Shown here one piece after another: positions 1 through 5,656 of a stretch of DNA of 8,444 nt. The stretch is from an uncultured Rhizobiaceae group bacterium (lineage in GTDB: Bacteria > Pseudomonadota > Alphaproteobacteria > Rhizobiales > Rhizobiaceae): the NCBI GenBank assembly GCA_937951455.1, contig CALFBU010000148.1, forward strand, positions 1 to 8,444, read 5' to 3'. The position numbers and the translations under genes were made by a program. The notes beneath the pieces are model-generated. The model saw only the letters and a program-made list of their open reading frames with translations. It was not told the DNA's origin and ran no database searches. Each line of letters opens with the position of its first letter. Position 1 is the first letter of the stretch.

Positions 1-573
1 CAGACCTTCGTCAGCTGTAATGATGTATTCTGACTGACAATTGACCAAGCGGCCAGCAAGTGCGTCAGGCGAGAAGCCCCCAAAAACAATCGAGTGAACC
101 GCACCAATGCGGGTACACGCAAGCATTGCGTAAGCTGCTTCCGGAATCATCGGCATATATAATGTAACGCGATCACCTTTTTTGACGCCTTGCGCCTTCA
201 TGGCATTGGAGAGCTTGCAGACATGTTCATGTAATTGTTTGTAGGTAATATGCATGTCTTCAGAAGGGTCGTCGCCTTCCCAGATAATGGCTGTTTGATC
301 GCCACGTTTTTCCAAGTGGCGATCAATGCAGTTTGCACTGACGTTCAAAGTGCCATCTTCATACCATTTGATGGAGACATCAGGATATTCAAAGGTTGTA
401 TTTTTAACCTTTGTATAAGGCTTCATCCAATCAAGACGCTTGCCTTCATCGCCCCAAAACCCTTCCGGGTCGGAAACACTGCGTTCATACATGGATTTAT
501 ACTTAGCCGCATCTGCCCATGCGTTCTTGGTTGCATCCTTTAACACAGGATAGGTTTTGTTTTCCTCTGACAT
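1..573 (-). CDS. acs: Acetyl-CoA synthetase (AMP-forming), N-terminal part, cut by window edge
   Basis: This is the first 191 codons of an acetate--CoA ligase, which activates acetate to acetyl-CoA through an acetyl-adenylate in the cytoplasm; the rest lies beyond base 1. The N-terminus ([10 protein letters not shown]) leads into the ACAS_N region with the typical [10 protein letters not shown] block. It continues through IIWEGDD and [20 protein letters not shown] to [19 protein letters not shown] and ITADEGL, all strongly characteristic of Acs rather than propionyl-CoA or long-chain ligases. The ATP-binding P-loop and catalytic lysine are in the missing part. The ATG at 573-571 is preceded by a strong GGAGGAG ribosome site about 6 bases upstream, which fixes the start. 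The gene is transcribed away from the lipoprotein gene at 791, so the 574-790 region must hold its promoter. Family assignment is very secure; completeness cannot be judged. Confidence 0.96.
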   Translation of the reverse strand, partial: MSEENKTYPVLKDATKNAWADAAKYKSMYERSVSDPEGFWGDEGKRLDWMKPYTKVKNTTFEYPDVSIKWYEDGTLNVSANCIDRHLEKRGDQTAIIWEGDDPSEDMHITYKQLHEHVCKLSNAMKAQGVKKGDRVTLYMPMIPEAAYAMLACTRIGAVHSIVFGGFSPDALAGRLVNCQSEYIITADEGL

Positions 574-790
574 GCTGTCTCCTCCAGCCTTTGAAATAAT
601 AAAGGCATTTTGCTCCAAATTCGCGTCTTTATAATCTGACCACACATGAAAGGTCTATTCAACCATAGGTCTATGTCGAATTTTACGTTGAGCCATTTGA
701 TTAACGCTTATGGTTAATTTCAGATAGTTAAAATTTTAACGAATTTACGCCATTGTCTCAACATTCCATTTGTATTGTGTAGGAATTTCC
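574..790. promoter_or_regulatory. Divergent intergenic region between acs and the M15-like lipoprotein gene
   Basis: This AT-rich stretch must carry promoters for both flanking genes. Visible structure: the 8-mer AGGTCTAT occurs at 651-658 and again at 667-674, a 16-base period. CATAGGTCTATG at 664-675 is an inverted repeat (CATAG/CTATG). ATTAAC at 700-705 and GTTAAT at 713-718 form 6-base arms around 7 bases. GTTAAAATTTTAAC at 727-740 is a perfect 14-base palindrome. The first pair lies nearer acs and the last two nearer the lipoprotein gene. These are plausible operator elements, but I cannot name the regulator and see no convincing -35/-10 pair. Confidence 0.4.
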
Positions 791-1198
791 ATGGCTCATC
801 TTCGCCGTTTTAAAATTGCAGTTTTAATTCTACCGCTTGCATTGTCCGCTTGTGCGGGCAGTGACTTTGTAAATTTTTTCAAGCCTGCTAAAATTACCTG
901 GAATGACACAAGCTGGTGCACGCCTTTGCAATTGAAGTCTGCTATTACAAAAGTCGCCAATAAATTCGGCCCGGTAAGAGTGCACTCAACTCACCGCTGG
1001 CCGCTGGAAAACAAGCGTAAGGGTGGTAAACCAAAATCATATCATCTGACATGCCGCGCGGTAGATTTTTCTGTCCAGGGTGGCAGCCCGAATGAGATTA
1101 AAAATTATCTAAAATCCATGTGGGAAGTTGGTGGCTATAGCTATTATCCACGCGGGAATTTCTTCCATATTGATACCGGTCCAAGAAGAACCTGGTAA
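791..1198 (+). CDS. Small lipoprotein with an M15-like (D-Ala-D-Ala carboxypeptidase type) zinc peptidase fold
   Basis: This is a 135-residue predicted secreted lipoprotein. An N-terminal basic stretch (HLRRFK) is followed by a hydrophobic segment and a lipobox LSAC, giving a lipidated Cys21; Ala at +2 suggests outer-membrane sorting by the E. coli rule. The rest resembles the YcbK/peptidase M15 group. SYHLTCRAVDF at 83-93 matches the SxHxxGxAxD zinc motif with Cys for Gly (His85, Asp92), and FFHIDTG at 124-130 supplies the third ligand His126, followed by the usual terminal RRTW. Such proteins cleave or bind peptidoglycan peptides. The ATG at 791 was chosen because AGGAA lies 6 bases upstream and it places the signal peptide correctly; an in-frame TTG at 770 would add seven residues without a good ribosome site. 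It is convergent with the broken GFA gene, with 5 bases between stops. The enzymatic role is inferred from the motifs. Confidence 0.85.
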   Translation: MAHLRRFKIAVLILPLALSACAGSDFVNFFKPAKITWNDTSWCTPLQLKSAITKVANKFGPVRVHSTHRWPLENKRKGGKPKSYHLTCRAVDFSVQGGSPNEIKNYLKSMWEVGGYSYYPRGNFFHIDTGPRRTW

Positions 1199-1203
1199 AT
1201 TTG

Positions 1204-1701
1204 CTAACGCCCAAAAGCCATGGCAATTCTTGACTTGATCAGTTTTGCAAAAAGAGAGAGCGGGAAACTTTTATAAGTTGGTGCTTCGTCTGGAAAAGGC
1301 AATTCCGATTGCCTGAATTGAATTTGGGTTCTCATCTCAATTTGAGGCAAATTGCCTTTATAGCGGTTGCGATAAGTGGAAACCCAATGACCGGGAGAAA
1401 ATTTAAGGTACATCGCTGAATTACAGCAAGATGCAACATATCTCTTTGTTTTGGATTTTTCCTTAACCTCATAGCTAAGTAACAGTTCCTCGCCACTGAT
1501 ACATTTGAAATGATCATCGCGATAAGTGAGATAAGATGAGCCATCATCTTCGTCCAGAACGTGAGGAGCATTTGGCAGAGCCTCAATCATCTTGCTTCCT
1601 GCCTGGCAATCGTCGCAATAACAAACACCAACAAGAATAGGTTCGTTTGTTGTTTCAAATTGAACTTGGCCTCACTCACAGCTTGATATTCTTTGCATCA
1701 T
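1204..1701 (-). pseudogene. GFA/CENP-V-type zinc protein (DUF6151-like), interrupted by in-frame TGA
   Basis: Reading from an ATG at 1701-1699, with GAGG 9 bases upstream, the frame gives MMQRISSCE, then TGA, then GQVQFETTNEPILVG, then VCYCDDCQAGSK, and continues open to TAG at 1204-1206 (165 codons plus stop). The CxCG motif followed by CxCxxC (Cys27, 29, 32) is the zinc-site signature of the glutathione-dependent formaldehyde-activating enzyme/CENP-V fold; the later SCCNSAM block fits the DUF6151-like branch. The TGA falls exactly where the second Cys of CxCG belongs, one base from TGC or TGT. The rest is intact, with no other stop or frameshift. An ORF starting at ATG 1590-1588 would give 128 residues but lacks both cysteine clusters, so that product is unlikely to bind the catalytic zinc. 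Nonsense mutation or sequence error is most likely; recoding is possible. The substrate of this subfamily is unknown. Confidence 0.72.
1672..1674 (-). other. In-frame TGA at a conserved zinc-ligand cysteine position
   Basis: The codons around it read TGT GAG TGA GGC, i.e. Cys-Glu-stop-Gly in place of the expected Cys-x-Cys-Gly. Downstream, bases 1655 to 1623 on the minus strand can fold into an imperfect hairpin: AAAC/GTTT, AACAA/TTGTT and GAA/TTC stems with loop CCTA and bulges AC and GGT. It starts 17 bases after TGA. The tip lacks the guanine expected in bacterial SECIS elements, so selenocysteine is not supported beyond the Cys-to-TGA coincidence. Confidence 0.75.
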
Positions 1702-1772
1702 TTAACCTGACCTCATATGGCATGATGAACTAGATCATATCATTTGCTTCTGAACGTCGTCCATCAAAAGGA

Positions 1773-2717
1773 TCATGTTAATAAAAGCCTGTCTTCCATA
1801 AACGCCTCAATGGCCTCTGCCTGATCGGCTGCTTCATCGCGCAACCAGGCAAGAAAATTCAAGACTTTTTCTTTCTCCAGTGCTTCGTGTGGGCAGCAGA
1901 AGTAAAAGCCTCCTTTTGCGCTGATGGCTTGTTTGAACGGGGCGATTAAGCGGCCTGCGTTTATTTCGCGGAAAGCAAATCCAAGCCGACCCATAACGAT
2001 GCCACCGCCATCGACCGCGGCTTCGATGCAGTGGTCTGCGTGATTAAAATGCGCACCTTTATCTGGATTGATGGTTTTATAATTCATCGCTTCAAGCCAG
2101 GTTCCCCATTGGCCACCATCCAAAAATTTAAGAGATTCATCATGGATAAGCGAGATTTTTGTAAACAATGTCTCGTCTGCCTTACCACCAGTTTCCTCAA
2201 AGAGTTTGGGCGAGATCAATGGCGTTGAGATTTCCTGAAATAATGCTTCTGTAAACAGATCAGGATAATCACCACCGCCAAATCGAATGACCGCATCCAC
2301 GCCATCACGTTCAAAATCGGTTAGTTTCAAGTTGGCGGATAATCTGAAATCGATTTCAGGGTTTTGTTCAAGGTATGAGTAAAGCCTTGGTGCGAGCCAT
2401 TTGGCGGAGAATGCAGGGCCAGTACTCACCACCAGAGTGTTATCATTTTCATCGGATTGCAGCAGGGCAAAGGTTTCTTCCAGTTTCTCAAAAGATTCAA
2501 TCACACCTGCTGAAAGGATGCGGCCTTCCTTGGTGAGTTCGACTGCTCGGTTGAGGCGCTTGAAGAGCTTGAGACTGAGATGCTCCTCCAGCTGGCGTAT
2601 TTGATAGGAAAGTGCCGATGGCGTGATGCCCAATTCTTCTGCTGCCAATTGAAACTGCATGTGGCGACACGCTGCTTCAAAAGCGCGGATTGCATTCACG
2701 GGAGGGATCTTTCGCAT
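1773..2717 (-). CDS. LysR-family transcriptional regulator, GcvA-like
   Basis: This 314-residue protein has the standard LysR length. Residues about 5-65 form the winged helix-turn-helix (NAIRAFEAACRHMQF, LAAEELGITPSALSYQIRQL, LFKRLNRAVELTKEG). The PPVNAIRAFEAA opening and the GVDAVIRFGGGDYPDL block in the effector domain (about 90-300) are typical of the GcvA-like branch. The effector cannot be read from the sequence. The ATG at 2717-2715 is the natural start, 2 codons before IPPVNAIRAFEAA; its ribosome site (AGTGAAG) is weak. The gene is divergent from the small gene at 2821, the usual layout for a LysR protein and its target, so the 2821/3014 genes are candidate targets by inference. An inverted repeat lies immediately upstream of the start codon and could mediate autoregulation. 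The C-terminus carries a short acidic extension (about 295-314). Confidence 0.93.
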   Translation of the reverse strand: MRKIPPVNAIRAFEAACRHMQFQLAAEELGITPSALSYQIRQLEEHLSLKLFKRLNRAVELTKEGRILSAGVIESFEKLEETFALLQSDENDNTLVVSTGPAFSAKWLAPRLYSYLEQNPEIDFRLSANLKLTDFERDGVDAVIRFGGGDYPDLFTEALFQEISTPLISPKLFEETGGKADETLFTKISLIHDESLKFLDGGQWGTWLEAMNYKTINPDKGAHFNHADHCIEAAVDGGGIVMGRLGFAFREINAGRLIAPFKQAISAKGGFYFCCPHEALEKEKVLNFLAWLRDEAADQAEAIEAFMEDRLLLT

Positions 2718-2718
2718 G

Positions 2719-2747
2719 GCTTCACTTAAAATTATTTGAACTGAAGC
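2719..2747. promoter_or_regulatory. Inverted repeat upstream of the LysR gene, candidate operator
   Basis: GCTTCA at 2719-2724 and TGAAGC at 2742-2747 are perfect 6-base inverted arms separated by 17 bases; an inner TTCA/TGAA pair (2721-2724, 2736-2739) overlaps them. The element abuts the LysR start codon (2717) and lies within the 103-base divergent region shared with the small gene at 2821. A second palindrome, TTGAATTCAA, lies at 2790-2799. Both fit the position of LysR sites, but no binding consensus is established here. Confidence 0.3.
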
Positions 2748-2820
2748 TTAAGGATTACGCGTTTGTTCTTTGTATGTCTAATAGTTATTTTGAATTCAAC
2801 GAAACAAAAGGAATAAATAA

Positions 2821-2979
2821 ATGACACAGTCAAACACAAGAAACCGCTTTATTGCTCGCAATTTTCCTCATTATGGCACGCCAGATTTTACCCGTCGTAT
2901 GGAAGAGGGTTTGAAAAGAGCGCCAGAAGAACGCGCCATCGCACTTAAAGAATTTTGGGGCTGGTTTACCCGCACATAA
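2821..2979 (+). CDS. Unrecognised 52-residue protein, divergent from the LysR gene
   Basis: A short open frame of 53 codons starts at ATG 2821 with AAAAGGA 8 bases upstream, one of the better ribosome sites in the window. The product begins MTQSNTRNRFIARNFPHYG, continues with a charged helical stretch rich in Arg, Glu and Lys (about 24-44, TRRMEEGLKRAPEERAIALK), and ends with the aromatic tail FWGWFTRT. It has no signal peptide, membrane segment or cysteine, so it should be a small soluble basic protein, perhaps membrane-associating through the Trp/Phe tail. I do not recognise the family. It sits 34 bases before a small membrane protein gene on the same strand, so the two may be co-transcribed and controlled by the divergent LysR regulator. 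Its coding status rests on the ribosome site, clean start-to-stop frame, gene context and protein-like composition. Confidence 0.68.
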   Translation: MTQSNTRNRFIARNFPHYGTPDFTRRMEEGLKRAPEERAIALKEFWGWFTRT

Positions 2980-3013
2980 AAAATACACGCAGTTTTAAAG
3001 ACGAGTACTAATC

Positions 3014-3265
3014 ATGTCAGCCTTATCCATTCAAACTTTCAGCATTAGTCGCGGCAATCTTGCTTTCGCAATCAAATGGGTGGCGTCAATCATCCAAATT
3101 CTGGGCTACACGGCAACAGCATTTGGCTACACGCCGCTTAACATCTATCTGTTTCTCGTCGGGCTTCTTGGTTGGTTTGCAGTTGGCGTGATGTGGAATG
3201 ACCGCGCCATCATGCTCATTCATGTCATTGCGTTGGGTGCGATGTTTGTGGGGTTGCTGAGTTAA
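3014..3265 (+). CDS. Small three-helix membrane protein, DUF6552-like
   Basis: This 83-residue hydrophobic protein has three likely membrane segments, at about 16-37 (FAIKWVASIIQILGYTATAF), 41-60 (PLNIYLFLVGLLGWFAVGVM) and 66-82 (IMLIHVIALGAMFVGLL). They are separated by short loops, including the conspicuous WNDRAIMLIH block. The pattern of KW, a QILGY helix, TPxNxYLFxxGxxGWF and WNDRAIMxIHxxA matches the small alphaproteobacterial membrane family I know as DUF6552, named from memory; its function is unknown. The ATG at 3014 has only a weak upstream GACGAG, so translation may depend on the upstream 52-residue gene. Its TAA stop at 3263-3265 overlaps the stop of the convergent dehalogenase-like gene at TTAA 3262-3265. 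Confidence 0.82.
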   Translation: MSALSIQTFSISRGNLAFAIKWVASIIQILGYTATAFGYTPLNIYLFLVGLLGWFAVGVMWNDRAIMLIHVIALGAMFVGLLS

Positions 3266-3951
3266 ATCACAGTTAAAATCTCTTCAAGCGGCTTTTTCAT
3301 TTTCGCGACTGCTGGAACGGTTGCTTCATCTGATGGATGACCCACTGCCAAAATCATCACCGGTTTTTCTGACTTAGGTCGTTCCAAAAGTTCATTTAAA
3401 AACTTCATCGGATTAGGCGTATGCGTAAGCGTTGATAGGCCTGCATGGTGAAGTGCGGCAATCAGAAAGCCGGTTGCAATGCCCACACTTTCATTAACGT
3501 AATAATTTTTATACTTGGTGCCATCGTCAAATTCGCCATAGCGTTGTGCAAAGATCACGATGAGCCACGGTGCAATTTCCAGATGTGGTTTTTCAGGGCC
3601 TGTGCCGATAGGTTCCAGCGCCTTGATCCATTCACCACCCCCGCCGCCCGCGTAAAAGGCCTCTTCTTCTTTTTCGGCCGCTTTACGAATTTCTGCTTTC
3701 ACATCCGGATTGCGAATAGCCACAAAATGCCAGGGCTGATGGTTCGCGCCAGAAGGGGCAGAGCCAGCTGTGCGTATGCAATTTTCAATAATTTCTTGCG
3801 GCACGTCAGTGGACGCAAAATCGCGGATTGAATGTCGCGTTCGCATGGTCTGGTAAAAGGCAAGTGCTGCTTCGCGCATTTCATGATTACTGAATTCAGT
3901 ACGGTCAGGTAAGGGAAGTGCCTCAAACTTCAGTTTCTTTTTCGCAAACAA
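3262..3951 (-). CDS. Nitroreductase-superfamily flavoprotein, iodotyrosine deiodinase-like
   Basis: This 229-residue FMN protein has nitroreductase-superfamily features: RTRHSIRDF (37-45) for FMN phosphate binding, APSGANHQPW (65-74), NYYVNESVGIATG (149-161) and LTHTPNPM (175-182). Specific to the iodotyrosine deiodinase branch is the lid. Relative to Trp108 it carries Glu96, Tyr100 and Lys121, at the same spacings as human IYD Glu157, Tyr161 and Lys182 around Trp169, the residues that hold the halotyrosine zwitterion. The expected reaction is reductive dehalogenation of halotyrosines; the substrate here is inferred. A run of five glycines (102-106) sits in the lid. No ATG gives a full-length protein. 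I chose TTG at 3951-3949, 2 bases after the upstream stop with GGGA 8 bases before it; an in-frame TTG at 4008 would add 19 residues overlapping the DUF1761 gene. It is the third gene of the nth unit. Confidence 0.88.
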   Translation of the reverse strand: MFAKKKLKFEALPLPDRTEFSNHEMREAALAFYQTMRTRHSIRDFASTDVPQEIIENCIRTAGSAPSGANHQPWHFVAIRNPDVKAEIRKAAEKEEEAFYAGGGGGEWIKALEPIGTGPEKPHLEIAPWLIVIFAQRYGEFDDGTKYKNYYVNESVGIATGFLIAALHHAGLSTLTHTPNPMKFLNELLERPKSEKPVMILAVGHPSDEATVPAVAKMKKPLEEILTVI

Positions 3952-3953
3952 GC

Positions 3954-4352
3954 TTAAATTCCCATCCAGCCAATAATTGCGCCATGTAGGGCGAAGACGA
4001 CGAGCCAATAACCTGCATCAATGGTGGTTAAGTCCCAGCCGTTGCCTTGAAAACGGTGGTTGGTCATCATCGGTGCTAGTGTGAAGCCTGCCCAGCAGAA
4101 GAGGGCTGAGAGTACACCACCCCAGATGGTGTAGGTTCCGATGTGTCCGATCAGGCCCGCAAGAATATAGGCGATTAGCAATTGTGAGATCAGCGCTACG
4201 ATGTAAATCTTCGGGCTTTGCTGCGGTTCCTCAGTCATGCCAACTGCTTTCATCCAGGGTTTGGCCAGTGCGCCATACCATGCAGCGCCTGCCATCATGC
4301 CTGCGATGGCGGCCAGAATGACGGCTAAATAGTTCATGCCATGAAAAATCAT
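3954..4352 (-). CDS. DUF1761 family integral membrane protein
   Basis: This 132-residue protein has four predicted membrane helices at about 5-27, 49-70, 74-96 and 113-131. The family hallmarks are visible: an early AGMMAGAAWYGALAKPWMK block after helix 1, then a short polar loop, and TTIDAGYWLVVFALHGAIIGW at the C-terminal end. The function of DUF1761 is unknown. The ATG at 4352-4350 overlaps the nth stop as ATGA and is preceded by AGGAGA about 8 bases upstream, inside the nth coding sequence, so the start is firm and translation is probably coupled. It ends with TAA at 3956-3954, 2 bases before the proposed TTG start of the dehalogenase-like gene. A longer open frame upstream (to 4472) is only nth read in another frame. 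Its placement between a repair enzyme and a flavoprotein does not suggest a role. Confidence 0.88.
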   Translation of the reverse strand: MIFHGMNYLAVILAAIAGMMAGAAWYGALAKPWMKAVGMTEEPQQSPKIYIVALISQLLIAYILAGLIGHIGTYTIWGGVLSALFCWAGFTLAPMMTNHRFQGNGWDLTTIDAGYWLVVFALHGAIIGWMGI

Positions 4353-5083
4353 ATCGGTATCTCCTGATCCAAGATTGGGACAATGGGTGCGGGAACATCG
4401 CAGGTTTTTACCTTTGATTTGCACAGGTCTGCAATGATGCAAGCTTCGCACTTCGGTTTTCTGGCAACGCACATATAGCGCCCGTGCAAAATAAGCCAGT
4501 GATGGGCGTGGTAGAGAAACTCTTCCGGAATAATGCGCATCAAAATTGCTTCGACATCATCAGGCGTTTTTGCTGGTGCCAGACCCATGCGCATACCAAT
4601 TCGAAGGATGTGTGTATCCACTGCCATGGTTGGAATACCAAAGGCCATGGACATGACCACGTTTGCGGTTTTGCGCCCAACGCCTGGCAGGCGTACTAGC
4701 TCTTCTCTGGTTTGTGGTACAACACTGTTAAACTCATCCACCAGCATTTGTGAAAGCGCGATGACGTTTTTGGCCTTGTTTCGCCATAGGCCGATGGTCT
4801 TGATGTATTCGCCAACCTTTGCCTCACCCAAGGCGAGCATCTTTTCTGGTGTGTCAGCCACCTTGAACAATTCTTTGGTAGCGCGATTGACGCCAATATC
4901 GGTCGCCTGTGCAGAAAGTGCGACGGCAACAACCAATGTGTAGGGGTTTACATGCATCAACTCGCCCTTGGGTTCCGGGCGCAATTTTTGAAACCGGGAG
5001 AAGATTTCCGTCAGTTCTTTCCTGTTATATTTGCTGCGTGGCAGACGCTTCTTTTTCGGCTTTGTTTTTGATTTTATTGCCAT
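4349..5083 (-). CDS. nth: Endonuclease III (DNA glycosylase/AP lyase)
   Basis: This 244-residue bifunctional base-excision repair enzyme removes oxidised pyrimidines and cleaves the abasic site by beta-elimination. The helix-hairpin-helix LPGVGRKTANVV (132-143) contains catalytic Lys138, and AVDTHILRI (154-162) contains catalytic Asp156, corresponding to E. coli Lys120 and Asp138. The [4Fe-4S] loop has the exact C-x6-C-x2-C-x5-C spacing at Cys205, Cys212, Cys215 and Cys221. LSAQATD (56-62) is the expected N-terminal motif. Compared with the about 211-residue E. coli protein it has a Lys/Arg-rich N-terminal extension (residues 3-22) and a C-terminal tail (DVPAPIVPILDQEIPI) common in alphaproteobacteria. 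ATG 5083-5081 is the only sensible start, although its ribosome site (AGGA about 13 bases upstream) is poor. It is the first gene of a three-gene unit and divergent from the DUF2244 gene 51 bases away. Confidence 0.97.
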   Translation of the reverse strand: MAIKSKTKPKKKRLPRSKYNRKELTEIFSRFQKLRPEPKGELMHVNPYTLVVAVALSAQATDIGVNRATKELFKVADTPEKMLALGEAKVGEYIKTIGLWRNKAKNVIALSQMLVDEFNSVVPQTREELVRLPGVGRKTANVVMSMAFGIPTMAVDTHILRIGMRMGLAPAKTPDDVEAILMRIIPEEFLYHAHHWLILHGRYMCVARKPKCEACIIADLCKSKVKTCDVPAPIVPILDQEIPI

Positions 5084-5134
5084 GCGACTTTTTTGTTCCT
5101 GTTCATGTCATGATTTAAGGCTAAGTTACACGCT

Positions 5135-5608
5135 ATGAAACAAGAAACCAAACCAGAATTTATTGCAGAATTGACCCCGCATCGTTCACTTGGGCGCAAT
5201 GGGTTTATTCTGCTGATTGGATTTATTGGCGTTACCTGTTTTATTTCCGGCATGATGTTTCTGGTTATGGGAGCCTGGCCGGTTTTTGTTGCCATGGGGC
5301 TTGATGTGCTGATCATCTGGTTCGCATTTCACATGAATTATCGTTCTGCCAAGGCGCGGGAAGTGATTTCGGTTGCGCGTGATGAAGTGAAAATTCAGAA
5401 ATTTGCACCCAGTGGCCGCATAGAAACGCACACATTCAATCCTTTCTGGACACGCTTTGAAGTGGACCGCCACGATGAGATCGGCATTACGTCGATGCGA
5501 TTGAGTACTAAAGAGTTTAGTTTGCCGATTGGTGCGTTCCTAAATCCGGACGACCGCGAGAGTTTTGCATATGAATTTAAAAATGCCTTGGGGCGTGTAA
5601 AGATATAG
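5135..5608 (+). CDS. DUF2244 family membrane protein
   Basis: This 157-residue protein has the DUF2244 layout. A short soluble N-terminus contains LTPHRSLGRNGF (13-24), two adjacent membrane helices lie at about 23-45 and 48-67, and then comes a cytoplasmic-looking beta-rich domain with REVISVARDEVKI, FNPFWTRFEV (101-110) and PIGAFLNPDDRESFAYEFKNAL (131-152). The family function is unknown; it is common in Alphaproteobacteria, where I recall it often lying near nth. ATG 5135 is the first in-frame start, and the LTPHRSL motif is at the expected distance from it; the ribosome site TAAGG is weak and 14 bases away. The 51-base spacer to nth must serve both genes. The alkyltransferase fusion gene follows 48 bases downstream on the same strand, so co-transcription is possible. 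I saw no clear terminator between them. Confidence 0.87.
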   Translation: MKQETKPEFIAELTPHRSLGRNGFILLIGFIGVTCFISGMMFLVMGAWPVFVAMGLDVLIIWFAFHMNYRSAKAREVISVARDEVKIQKFAPSGRIETHTFNPFWTRFEVDRHDEIGITSMRLSTKEFSLPIGAFLNPDDRESFAYEFKNALGRVKI

Positions 5609-5656
5609 AGCAAGTTTCGGGTGGCGGATTTTTTCGCTGCGTTCTAATCTGCTTTC

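Noticed and set aside
235..543. 102-residue open frame on the plus strand
   Set aside because: Antisense shadow of acs, whose identity is certain on the other strand.
701..739. Possible CtrA sites (TTAA-N7-TTAA) before the lipoprotein gene
   Set aside because: The TTAA pairs are spaced 9, 10 or 4 bases apart, not 7, so they do not fit the CtrA consensus.
1332..1586. 84-residue open frame on the minus strand
   Set aside because: It is an out-of-frame shadow of the GFA-type gene, with no recognisable protein features.
1722..1738. ATGAT-N7-ATCAT inverted repeat upstream of the GFA-type gene
   Set aside because: Five-base arms in AT-rich DNA are too short to call without conservation data.
4533..4943. 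136-residue open frame on the plus strand
   Set aside because: Antisense shadow of nth; its composition (many Ser/Thr/Arg) is that of complementary-strand translation.
5609..5656. Possible terminator between the DUF2244 gene and the alkyltransferase gene
   Set aside because: Only a 3-base GCG/CGC stem around a T-run can be drawn; this is not a convincing intrinsic terminator.
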